A stretch of DNA of 7,428 bases from contig CAJOLG010000091.1 of assembly GCA_905235315.1 (NCBI GenBank), positions 1 to 7,428 on the forward strand, given 5' to 3'. The position numbers and the translations under genes were made by a program. The DNA is from an uncultured Solobacterium sp. (GTDB taxonomy: Bacteria; Bacillota_I; Bacilli_A; Erysipelotrichales; Erysipelotrichaceae). A model generated the notes under the pieces. That model saw only the letters and a program-made list of their open reading frames with translations. It was not told where the DNA came from and made no database searches. This document shows, piece by piece, positions 1 through 6,333 of this stretch (its first letter is position 1; every line of letters begins with the position of its first letter).

Positions 1-2123
1 TCATAGCCATAGTTTTCCAGCATGACTTTGACGATGTTTTTCCCGATGTCGTGAATGTCGCCCTTGACGGTCGCAAGGATCACGGTGCCTTTGATCTTCT
101 GCGGTTTATCTTTCATGGATTCCCGGATGACCGCAAACGATGCCTTCGCCGCATCTGCGCTCATCAGCAGCTGGGGAAGGAAGACCGTGCCTTTCTCAAA
201 CCCTTTTCCGACTTCATCGAGGGCGGGAATCAGATGCCCGTTCACAATGTCATTCAGCGGATCTGAGGTTTTTTTCAGGAGCTCGGCGGTGAGGGACTCA
301 CTCTGGGAAACCATACCCCGGACTACCGCAGCTGACAGCGAATCCGCTGTGCCGGATGCGCCGGAAGCGGTTTTCACCGGGGCGGGCCCGCTTACTTCTT
401 CCGACTGGGCATAGGCAGCGATATATTCCGTGAAGTTTTCATCATGGTGAAGCAGGGCGTTGGATGCGTGCAGCGCCCCGAGCATCTGCGCGTTGTTTGG
501 ATTGATGATCGCGCAGGACAGCCCGTTCAGCATTGCCATGGAAAGGAAGTTGGCATTCAGTAAAGAACGCTGGGGCAGACCGAACGAGACGTTGGATACC
601 CCGAGAATCGTTTTACAGCCAAGATCCTGCGAAGCCCGGCGGATCGTTTCCAGGGTAACCGCCGCCGCATCCGGATCGGCAGAGACCGTCATGGTCAGAC
701 CGTCGATGAGAATTTCCTTGCGGGGGATTCCGTAATGATCCGCTGCCGCAAGGATCCGCTCCGCAATCGCAATGCGTCCGTCCGCCGTGGCGGGAATGCC
801 CTGTTCATCGAGGCACAGCGCCACAACGGCAGCACCGTATTTCTTCGCCAGCGGCAGAACGGTATCCATGGATTCCTGCTTCCCGTTGACAGAGTTGACC
901 AGCGGCTTTCCGTTGTAAATACGAAGAGCGTGTTCAAGAACTACAGGATCCGGCGTATCGATCTGCAGCGGCAGGGAGGTAATGCCCTGAAGCCGGCGGA
1001 TCACCGCATCCATGAGTTCGTTTTCATCAATATCGGGAAGGCCGACATTGACATCCAGAATATCTGCCCCGGCATCTTCCTGCTCGATGGCCTGGGACAG
1101 GATATAGTCGATATCCTGTTCGCGCAGCGCCTGCTGGAACCGTTTCTTTCCGGTCGGGTTGATCCGTTCGCCGACGATCAGGGTTTTTCGGCCGATTTCC
1201 GCAAAGCCGGAATAGGAAGTGACATACGTATTGGGTTTGACGGACGGCTTCTGATACGGAACATCCTTTACGGCTTCGATCAGCGCGGAAATATGACGCG
1301 GGGTGGTTCCGCAGCATCCGCCCAGTCCCTGCACGCCGAGGGCGGCAATCTCCTTCATGATGGCGCCGAATTCGTCCGGCTGCACATCATATACGGTCAT
1401 GCCGTGTTCGGTGCGGGGAAGCCCTGCATTGGGGTTGACAATAACGGGAATCGATGCGGTTTCGACAAACTGTTTTACAATCGGCAGCATCTCCCGCGGG
1501 CCGAGTGAGCAGTTGACGCCCAGGGCGTCCACGCCGAGTCCCTCCAGCATCGGAACCAGGGTTTTCACCGTACCTCCGGTCAGGAGCTTTCCGGTTTTGT
1601 CAAACGTGCAGGTAATGAACACCGGAAGATCACAGGTTTCCTTTGCGGCAAGCACCGCAGCTTTGGCTTCATAGCTGTCGGACATGGTTTCAATCAGGAC
1701 GAGATCGGCTCCTTCGTCTGCGCCGTAACGGATCACTTCCGCAAACAGGGAGACCGCCTCTTCAAACTTCAGATCGCCGAGCGGTTCGAGAAGCTTTCCG
1801 GTCGGGCCGATATCGAGCGCAATATAAGCATCTGTCCGCCCGGTCTGAATCCGCGCTTCCTTCGCATTGCGCACGGCCGCCCGGACGATGTCTTCCAGGT
1901 CATCCGGAAAGTGGAGCCGGTTGGCGCCGAACGTATTCGTATTGAAGATATGGGAGCCCGCCTTCAGATACCCGGTGTGCAGCTCGATGATCCGATCGGG
2001 ATGTTCGAGGTTCCACCGCTCCGGCAGCTCGCCGCCGCGCAGACCCATCTTCTGAAGAAGGGTGCCGGATCCGCCGTCAAAGAAGACGTGTTCCTGTCTG
2101 ATTTTTTCTGCTGCAGAAATCAT
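1..2123 (-). CDS. metH: Cobalamin-dependent methionine synthase (MetH), C-terminus cut by the window edge
   Basis: This protein transfers a methyl group from 5-methyl-tetrahydrofolate via cobalamin to homocysteine, giving methionine and THF in the cytoplasm. 707 residues are visible. Residues 1-290 are the homocysteine S-methyltransferase barrel, with the zinc-ligand cysteines in GVNCSLGP (Cys205) and GGCCGTTP (Cys270, Cys271). Residues about 313-560 are the pterin-binding barrel (VGERINPTG, DILDVNVG, ILGVSNVSFGLP). A Ser/Ala/Gly-rich linker (about 574-592) leads to the helical cap (about 593-670) and the start of the B12 domain, where DIHDIG carries the cobalt-ligand His691. The gene leaves the window 16 residues later, so roughly the last 100 residues are unseen. 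The ATG at 2123 overlaps the upstream stop (ATGA) and has GGAG 8 nt upstream (2132-2135). The E. coli-type fused activation domain is supplied by the upstream gene. Identification is by recognised family motifs; reading frame and key codons were checked on the reverse strand. Confidence 0.96.
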   Translation of the reverse strand, partial: MISAAEKIRQEHVFFDGGSGTLLQKMGLRGGELPERWNLEHPDRIIELHTGYLKAGSHIFNTNTFGANRLHFPDDLEDIVRAAVRNAKEARIQTGRTDAYIALDIGPTGKLLEPLGDLKFEEAVSLFAEVIRYGADEGADLVLIETMSDSYEAKAAVLAAKETCDLPVFITCTFDKTGKLLTGGTVKTLVPMLEGLGVDALGVNCSLGPREMLPIVKQFVETASIPVIVNPNAGLPRTEHGMTVYDVQPDEFGAIMKEIAALGVQGLGGCCGTTPRHISALIEAVKDVPYQKPSVKPNTYVTSYSGFAEIGRKTLIVGERINPTGKKRFQQALREQDIDYILSQAIEQEDAGADILDVNVGLPDIDENELMDAVIRRLQGITSLPLQIDTPDPVVLEHALRIYNGKPLVNSVNGKQESMDTVLPLAKKYGAAVVALCLDEQGIPATADGRIAIAERILAAADHYGIPRKEILIDGLTMTVSADPDAAAVTLETIRRASQDLGCKTILGVSNVSFGLPQRSLLNANFLSMAMLNGLSCAIINPNNAQMLGALHASNALLHHDENFTEYIAAYAQSEEVSGPAPVKTASGASGTADSLSAAVVRGMVSQSESLTAELLKKTSDPLNDIVNGHLIPALDEVGKGFEKGTVFLPQLLMSADAAKASFAVIRESMKDKPQKIKGTVILATVKGDIHDIGKNIVKVMLENYGY

Positions 2124-2770
2124 ATGGGTTTCTCCGTTCTGCTGTACATGCATGTATCCTGCATCCCGCATTCCTCGCATCCGCTCAGGATACAGTTTCG
2201 GTCCGTCGGGGAAAGCCCGACAAACGCGGTTACGGATTTGGTCGGCACCATCAGACAGCCTTCGGTCAGGGAGATGCCGGTTGTTTTTGTGATATTCAGA
2301 ATGCGGAAGAACTCCCGCTGGCTTTCCAGCGCAAGATCTCCGTAACCCGGGGAATACCGCGGCCGGCAGAACAGCTGTTCTTCTGCCGCATCCCGGATGA
2401 TCATCTGATTGACTTCATCGCAATACGCTTCGATCATCGCCGTGCATACTGCCTGAAGAACCGCCGTGTCAAACAGGGACGATACCTGCGCGCGGCGAAT
2501 CAGCCGGTCAGGCTCCGGGCCCAGTGTACAGGCCATCATGGCAATCTTCGTACAGCCTTTCAGATTGCGGCTGAGGCCCGATCCGGTAAATACCGCATCT
2601 TCCACCGTAAAGGAGGTTCCGTTCGCTGAAAGCGGGAAAAAGCGGTAGACGTGCTTCGGCGAGATGTTTCGCTGAAGAAGCGAGATCGCTTCCTGAATCC
2701 GCGGTTCCATCCCGCTTTCTTCTGCGTTTCCAAGCCAGCGGAGAACTTCCGCCGAGGTGATCTCTCTCAT
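2120..2770 (-). CDS. Stand-alone methionine synthase activation (AdoMet-binding) domain protein
   Basis: This 216-residue protein corresponds to the C-terminal reactivation module of E. coli MetH, here as its own polypeptide. It should bind AdoMet and, with an electron donor, re-methylate cobalamin that has been oxidised to cob(II)alamin on MetH. Visible family features are the N-terminal ITSAEVLRWLG segment, CTLGPEPDRLI (81-91), the AdoMet-site signature RPRYSPGYGD (136-145; compare RPxPGYP in E. coli MetH) and PTKSVTAFVG (176-185). A C-terminal cysteine group (Cys193, Cys198, Cys201, Cys207) is absent from the E. coli domain and could bind a metal. Its start codon overlaps the metF stop and its stop overlaps the metH start, both as ATGA. 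No Shine-Dalgarno sequence is evident before its ATG, so translation probably depends on reinitiation after metF. Split arrangements of this kind are known in Thermotoga and many Firmicutes. The assignment is strong; a role for the cysteines is inference. Confidence 0.9.
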   Translation of the reverse strand: MREITSAEVLRWLGNAEESGMEPRIQEAISLLQRNISPKHVYRFFPLSANGTSFTVEDAVFTGSGLSRNLKGCTKIAMMACTLGPEPDRLIRRAQVSSLFDTAVLQAVCTAMIEAYCDEVNQMIIRDAAEEQLFCRPRYSPGYGDLALESQREFFRILNITKTTGISLTEGCLMVPTKSVTAFVGLSPTDRNCILSGCEECGMQDTCMYSRTEKPI

Positions 2771-3627
2771 TTGCGAAGCGCCGAAATATTATTCAGAATA
2801 CCGGCGGCGACTTCCGGTTTGTTCATAGAGTACAGATGAATATGGGTGATGCCGTTGGCAATGAGATCGATGATCTGTTCCGAAGCGTAAATGATACCGG
2901 CCTGTTTCATTGCGTCCGGATCATCGCCGAAGTGATCAACGATTGCCTTGAACCGCTCCGGAACCTGGGTTCCGCTGAGCTGGACACTGCGGCCGAGCTG
3001 GCGGGCTTCGGTGATCGGCATAATGCCGGGAATCACCGGCACCGTGATGCCGGCTTCCCGCACGCGGCGCAGGAAGTTGTAAAAGACGGCGTTGTCGAAG
3101 AACATCTGGGTGGTAAGAAAATCACACCCGGCATCCACTTTCTGTTTCAGGTACTTGAGATCTTCCCGGGAATTGGGGCTTTCGGGATGAACTTCCGGAT
3201 AGCAGGCGCCTCCGATACAGAGATCGGTGCGCTCTTTAATGAAGCGGATCAGATCGTCCGCATGTTCAAAATCATGCGCGGTGCGGCCGCCTTCGGGAAT
3301 ATCCCCGCGGAGGGCCATGATATTCTGAATGCCGCGCGCTTCATATTCCTCAAGGATGTGCTCCACATCGGACTTCGAAGCGGTGACACAGGTCAGGTGC
3401 GGGAGAACCGGCACATGCGAGCTGTTCTGGATCGTATCCGCAAGCTCCATCGTAATGCCGGCTGTTGTGCCGCCGGCACCGTAAGTCACACTGATAAAAT
3501 CCGGGCTCAGCTCGGCAATCTTTTCCACGGTCTGCTTTACGGTTTCAAAGCCGGAGACTTTTTTCGGCGGAAACACTTCAATTGAGAATGTGACGCGGCT
3601 GTCATTCAGTAATTCGCGAATCTTCAT
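2767..3627 (-). CDS. metF: 5,10-methylenetetrahydrofolate reductase (MetF)
   Basis: This flavoprotein reduces 5,10-methylene-THF to 5-methyl-THF, the methyl donor for the MetH encoded in the same operon. Its 286 residues match the usual bacterial length. Visible motifs are SIEVFPPK with the catalytic-type Glu17 near the N-terminus, SVTYGAGG (46-53), ALRGD with Asp109, the CYPEVHPES segment (142-150), TTQMFFDN with Gln174 (172-179), PGIMPI (200-205) and HLYSMN (264-269), all typical of the FAD-containing TIM barrel. The E17/D109/Q174 set corresponds to E28/D120/Q183 of E. coli MetF. The ATG start at 3627 has AAGAGGG 6 nt upstream (3634-3640). It is the first gene of the metF-activation protein-metH operon, and its TGA overlaps the next ATG. 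No S-box or T-box leader fits in the short 5' region. No residues look damaged. Confidence 0.96.
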   Translation of the reverse strand: MKIRELLNDSRVTFSIEVFPPKKVSGFETVKQTVEKIAELSPDFISVTYGAGGTTAGITMELADTIQNSSHVPVLPHLTCVTASKSDVEHILEEYEARGIQNIMALRGDIPEGGRTAHDFEHADDLIRFIKERTDLCIGGACYPEVHPESPNSREDLKYLKQKVDAGCDFLTTQMFFDNAVFYNFLRRVREAGITVPVIPGIMPITEARQLGRSVQLSGTQVPERFKAIVDHFGDDPDAMKQAGIIYASEQIIDLIANGITHIHLYSMNKPEVAAGILNNISALRK

Positions 3628-3751
3628 AGTAAACCCTCTTTATGTTCTATTAATATATGGTATACGGAATCCGGGAAAACCGCGAACAAAATAATCGGAA
3701 TGAGCATTTATTTCACCGGTCGGGCTATACTTGAAGCGGAAGAAAACTACG
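3628..3751. promoter_or_regulatory. Divergent intergenic region between the methionine operon and the activase gene
   Basis: This 124-bp spacer must hold promoters firing in both directions. On the minus strand an AT-rich block near 3646-3664 offers -10-like hexamers (TATATT, TATACC), but no convincing -35 pairs with them. On the plus strand TATACT (3726-3731) is a good -10 match, with only a poor -35 (TGAGCA, 3701-3706, 19-bp spacer). Using it would give a very short leader before the ATG at 3752. Short palindromes (TATTAATA, ACCGGT) are present but nothing resembles a known operator or riboswitch. That promoters exist here is inferred from gene orientation; their exact positions are weakly supported. 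Confidence 0.45.
3738..3742 (+). promoter_or_regulatory. Ribosome binding site that sets the activase start
   Basis: GGAAG lies 9 nt before the ATG at 3752. The open frame extends seven codons further upstream to a TTG at 3731, but that TTG overlaps a -10-like element and has no Shine-Dalgarno sequence. The extra residues are basic and unlike the family N-terminus, so the ATG at 3752 is preferred. Confidence 0.55.
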
Positions 3752-4651
3752 ATGAATCAGGTTCTGGTGTTTGATATCAAACGATTTGCCGTACATGACG
3801 GGCCGGGGATCCGGACCACCGTCTTTTTCAAAGGCTGCGGGATGCGGTGCCGATGGTGCCAGAATCCGGAGGGCCTGGAGCCGGTGCGTCATGCGGTCTG
3901 GCTGGAACACCGCTGCCTTCACTGCGGCACCTGCCTCAAAGAGGCACTGCCCGGGCAGCTGGAACAATGCGGGGAGCGTATCCGGGTGAACCGCACGGAT
4001 ACAGAAAACTGGGATCCGCTGATCCATGCATGCCCGTCCGGCGCGCTCTGTTATGACAGCCGGTATTACACCCCGGAAGAGCTGATGCGTGAGATCCGGA
4101 AGGATGAAGTCTTTTTCCGGTATGGCGGAGGGGTCACCTTCTCCGGCGGAGAACCGCTTCTCCAAGGAGAGAGGCTGAAGGAACTGCTGGAGATGTGCCG
4201 TGCCGCCGGCATTAAAACGGCAGTCGAAACCGCGCTGTATGCGGATCCAAAGATCCTTGCGGATATCCTGCCGCTGACGGATGAAGTGTTTGCGGATTTC
4301 AAATGCCGGGACGAAACCCTGCATCGGAAAATCACGGGCGTCTCCAACCGGCGGATTTTGGAGAACCTTGCCGTTGTCCTGCAGAAGGCGGAAGGGAATG
4401 TGACGGTGCGCACACCGATGATACCGGGCTATACCGCATCGCACGAAAATGTTGCGGCGATCGCTTCGTTTCTCAGAATGTACCGGCCGGAAGTTCCCTA
4501 TGAGCTGCTGAATTACAATGACCTGGCGCCGGCCAAATACAAACTGACCGGCATGGCGTATGAGCCCGGCACCCGGAAGCGCTTTTCCGAAGAAGAGATG
4601 GAGGCATTCCGTATCACCGCAAGGGAAAACGGCCTGCAAACTGTGATCTGA
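3752..4651 (+). CDS. Glycyl-radical enzyme activating protein (PflA-like radical SAM enzyme)
   Basis: This 299-residue radical SAM protein of the PflA/CutD/HpdA group would use a [4Fe-4S] cluster and AdoMet to make a 5'-deoxyadenosyl radical and install the glycyl radical on a partner enzyme. Visible features are FAVHDGPGIRTTVFFKGC at the N-terminus, the CX3CX2C radical-SAM motif (Cys29, Cys33, Cys36, followed by QNPEG), FSGGEPLLQ (130-138), an Asp-Phe-Lys (182-184), HRKITGVSNRRILENL (191-206) and TPMIPGYT (221-228). An inserted auxiliary-cluster region carries CLHCGTC (Cys55, 58, 61), Cys73, HACPSGAL (Cys94) and Cys100. That is about one ferredoxin-type cluster, where many relatives show two CX2CX2CX3C sets. 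No glycyl-radical enzyme gene lies in the window, so the target is unknown. The gene is alone on its strand and is followed at once by a terminator. The family call is firm; the specific substrate enzyme cannot be named. Confidence 0.92.
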   Translation: MNQVLVFDIKRFAVHDGPGIRTTVFFKGCGMRCRWCQNPEGLEPVRHAVWLEHRCLHCGTCLKEALPGQLEQCGERIRVNRTDTENWDPLIHACPSGALCYDSRYYTPEELMREIRKDEVFFRYGGGVTFSGGEPLLQGERLKELLEMCRAAGIKTAVETALYADPKILADILPLTDEVFADFKCRDETLHRKITGVSNRRILENLAVVLQKAEGNVTVRTPMIPGYTASHENVAAIASFLRMYRPEVPYELLNYNDLAPAKYKLTGMAYEPGTRKRFSEEEMEAFRITARENGLQTVI

Positions 4652-4660
4652 GCGGGAAAC

Positions 4661-4700
4661 AGAAAACCCGATTTCTGAAGTGTCTGGAATCGGGTTTTCT
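4661..4700. terminator. Bidirectional intrinsic terminator between convergent genes
   Basis: A perfect 13-bp inverted repeat (4661-4673 with 4688-4700) flanks a 14-nt loop. A T-G wobble and a C-G pair can extend the stem inward. The stem ends are runs of A and T, so the transcript ends in GGGTTTTCT in either direction. It lies in the 56-bp gap between the activase stop (plus strand) and the carboxypeptidase stop (minus strand) and can serve both. Confidence 0.88.
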
Positions 4701-4707
4701 TACGGTC

Positions 4708-6201
4708 TCAGAGATGATACAGCGCCGAATACTTTTCTTCGAGATAATCGAGATAGCAGTCCGGGTCAAACGGGCTTCCGGTTGCCTTCTGCATGATCTC
4801 ATCCGCAGAGAGAAATGCGCCGTAGGTCTGTACGCGGTCTTTCAGCCAGGCAATGCAGGAAGTGTAGTTTCCGGAGCGAAGTGCCTCATCCACATCCATC
4901 TCTTCGTTCATTTTGCGGAAGAACTGCGCCGCAAACGCGCTGCCCAGCGCATAGGTCGGGAAGTAGCCGAAACTGCCGTCTGCCCAGTGCACATCCTGCA
5001 GGATGCCTTCTGCCGCATTGGAAGGGGTGACCCCGAGATACTCCCGGTATTTCTCATTCCAGACAGATTCAAGATCCGCCGGGTCGATCGACCCGCTGAA
5101 CAGGCCCTTCTCGATTTCATACCGGATCAGGATGTGAAGCGGATACGTGAGCTCATCGGCTTCGGTGCGGATCAGCGAAGGCTTTGAGGCATTGACCGCC
5201 CGGACAAAGGCATCCAGGGAAACCGAGCCGAACTGGTCCGGAAACTGTTTCCGGAGGGAAGGATAGGCTGCCTCCCAGAAGGCGCGGGACCGCCCGAGAT
5301 AATTCTCACAGAACCGGGACTGCGATTCGTGCATTCCGCTGGATACACCGAACGAGAGGATCGTTCCGTCATAGCGGGGATCGATGTTGTGCTCATACCA
5401 GGCATGCCCCACTTCATGGATCGTTGAGAAGATCGAGGAAGTCACATTGTGTTCGAGATATTTGGTCGTGGTGCGGCAGTCATTTTCGCACGTCCAGCTG
5501 GTGAAGGGATGTTCCGTTTCATTCTGATATCCCCAGGAGGGATCGAAGCCAAGTAGGGGAAGCAGCACATCGGTTGTCCACTGCTTCTGAAGCGAAGCGG
5601 GGCAGTACTGATAAAGGAAGGCTTCCTCTGCCGGTTCGGCGTTTACGACCCTGTGAATCAGCGGAACCAGCCGCTCTTTCACACGGCTGAAAAAGCGGTC
5701 ATAGAACGCGGTCGTCGTGCCGGGCTCAAAATCATCCAGCATCTGGTCATAGAGCGGCAGGGAGCTGTTCCGCCAACCGTACAGTTTCTTTTTCCATTCG
5801 ATCATACCTTTGAGGTGAGGCTCAAAAACGGCATAATCGGCGTTCTTCTTTGCCTCAAGCCAGGCATTGTAGGAGGCGCTCATCGCTTCTTCAAAGGCAA
5901 CATATTCTTCCTTCGGTATCACATGAATCTTCAGGATCTCCCGTTCATAGAGTTCCGCTTCCCGCCGGATCACGGGATCGGCATCGGTTTTCAGTTCCGC
6001 AAGGATCGGAAGAATCGTTGGATCCGTCTGAATTGCGAAGAGTTCCCCCGCAAGATAGGCGGCGCGTTCATCGCGGTATGCCGCCCCGGCAGGCGGGGCA
6101 ACCGTAAGCTTATCGATGTTGATAATACTGAGCGCCATTTCATAGGCGGAAGACCGGAACTTCCAGTCTTCGTAACGTTTGTAGTTTTCCTGCAGTGTCA
6201 T
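4708..6201 (-). CDS. M32-family metallocarboxypeptidase (carboxypeptidase Taq/Pfu type)
   Basis: This 497-residue protein is a full-length M32 carboxypeptidase, a cytosolic zinc- or cobalt-dependent enzyme that removes C-terminal residues from peptides, probably in general peptide turnover. It shows HPFT (231-234), the catalytic HEVGHAWYEHN (His262, Glu263, His266) and MHESQSRFCEN, whose Glu292 lies 30 residues after the first His, the spacing of the third metal ligand in this family. Also present are RTEADELTYPLHILIRYEIEK (345-365) and HWADGSFGYFPTYALG (405-420). The frame stays open 20 codons upstream to an ATG at 6261. The start at 6201 is preferred because AAAGGAG sits 6 nt before it and the MTLQENYKRYEDW terminus looks native, while the upstream extension is an unrelated hydrophobic stretch. 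There is no signal peptide. It is a single-gene unit, divergent from the DUF937 gene and convergent with the activase. Substrate preference cannot be told from sequence. Confidence 0.95.
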   Translation of the reverse strand: MTLQENYKRYEDWKFRSSAYEMALSIINIDKLTVAPPAGAAYRDERAAYLAGELFAIQTDPTILPILAELKTDADPVIRREAELYEREILKIHVIPKEEYVAFEEAMSASYNAWLEAKKNADYAVFEPHLKGMIEWKKKLYGWRNSSLPLYDQMLDDFEPGTTTAFYDRFFSRVKERLVPLIHRVVNAEPAEEAFLYQYCPASLQKQWTTDVLLPLLGFDPSWGYQNETEHPFTSWTCENDCRTTTKYLEHNVTSSIFSTIHEVGHAWYEHNIDPRYDGTILSFGVSSGMHESQSRFCENYLGRSRAFWEAAYPSLRKQFPDQFGSVSLDAFVRAVNASKPSLIRTEADELTYPLHILIRYEIEKGLFSGSIDPADLESVWNEKYREYLGVTPSNAAEGILQDVHWADGSFGYFPTYALGSAFAAQFFRKMNEEMDVDEALRSGNYTSCIAWLKDRVQTYGAFLSADEIMQKATGSPFDPDCYLDYLEEKYSALYHL

Positions 6202-6207
6202 AGTTGA

Positions 6208-6214
6208 CTCCTTT
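6208..6214 (-). promoter_or_regulatory. Ribosome binding site that sets the carboxypeptidase start
   Basis: AAAGGAG on the minus strand lies 6 nt before the ATG at 6201. The alternative in-frame ATG at 6261 would place this site inside the coding sequence. This is the main reason for choosing the shorter protein. Confidence 0.8.
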
Positions 6215-6291
6215 GAAACAAGAATGACACAAAAATGTACAAAAGGGAGGAGAAAAACCAAAAAGACCGCAGGTATAGCGTCGCTGTGCCT

Positions 6292-6297
6292 TATAAT
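6292..6297 (+). promoter_or_regulatory. Consensus -10 box for the DUF937 gene
   Basis: TATAAT lies 36 nt before the ATG at 6334, predicting a start near 6304 and a leader of about 30 nt. I find no recognisable TTGACA-type -35 at 16-18 bp spacing and no extended TGN element. The promoter may therefore depend on an activator or another factor. Confidence 0.55.
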
Positions 6298-6319
6298 TGA
6301 ATCAACGAACCAGTATAAC

Positions 6320-6326
6320 AGGAGGT
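6320..6326 (+). promoter_or_regulatory. Near-ideal ribosome binding site of the DUF937 gene
   Basis: AGGAGGT lies 7 nt before the ATG at 6334. It is the strongest Shine-Dalgarno match in the window and suggests efficient translation. Confidence 0.85.
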
Positions 6327-6333
6327 AATTATA

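Larger units (their letters stand above)
6202..6333. promoter_or_regulatory. Divergent intergenic region between the carboxypeptidase and DUF937 genes
   Basis: This 132-bp spacer should hold both promoters. Toward the plus strand there is a perfect TATAAT (6292-6297). Toward the minus strand, GGTATA (6272-6277; TATACC on the coding strand) and a TACATT nearer the gene are possible -10 boxes, neither with a clear -35. A 9-bp near-palindrome, AGCGTCGCT (6277-6285), lies between the two -10 candidates and could be an operator, though it is short. A GGGAGGAG at 6245-6252 looks like a ribosome binding site but has no start codon or open frame after it. Confidence 0.45.

Noticed and set aside
735..1508. 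257-codon open frame on the plus strand opposite metH
   Set aside because: It lies wholly inside the well-supported metH reading frame, has no family motifs and no ribosome binding site, and reads as an antisense shadow.
2836..3585. 249-codon open frame on the plus strand opposite metF
   Set aside because: The minus-strand frame carries all the MetF active-site motifs; this frame has none and is a complement-strand shadow.
3628..3751. Possible SAM (S-box), T-box or cobalamin riboswitch upstream of metF
   Set aside because: The spacer is too short and shows none of the multi-helix conserved cores of these riboswitches.
3725..4639. 304-codon open frame on the minus strand opposite the activase
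   Set aside because: It is slightly longer than the true gene but lacks motifs. The plus strand encodes the full radical-SAM motif set in order, with start and terminator.
6245..6252. GGGAGGAG resembling a ribosome binding site in the divergent spacer
   Set aside because: No start codon at suitable distance and no open frame follow it.
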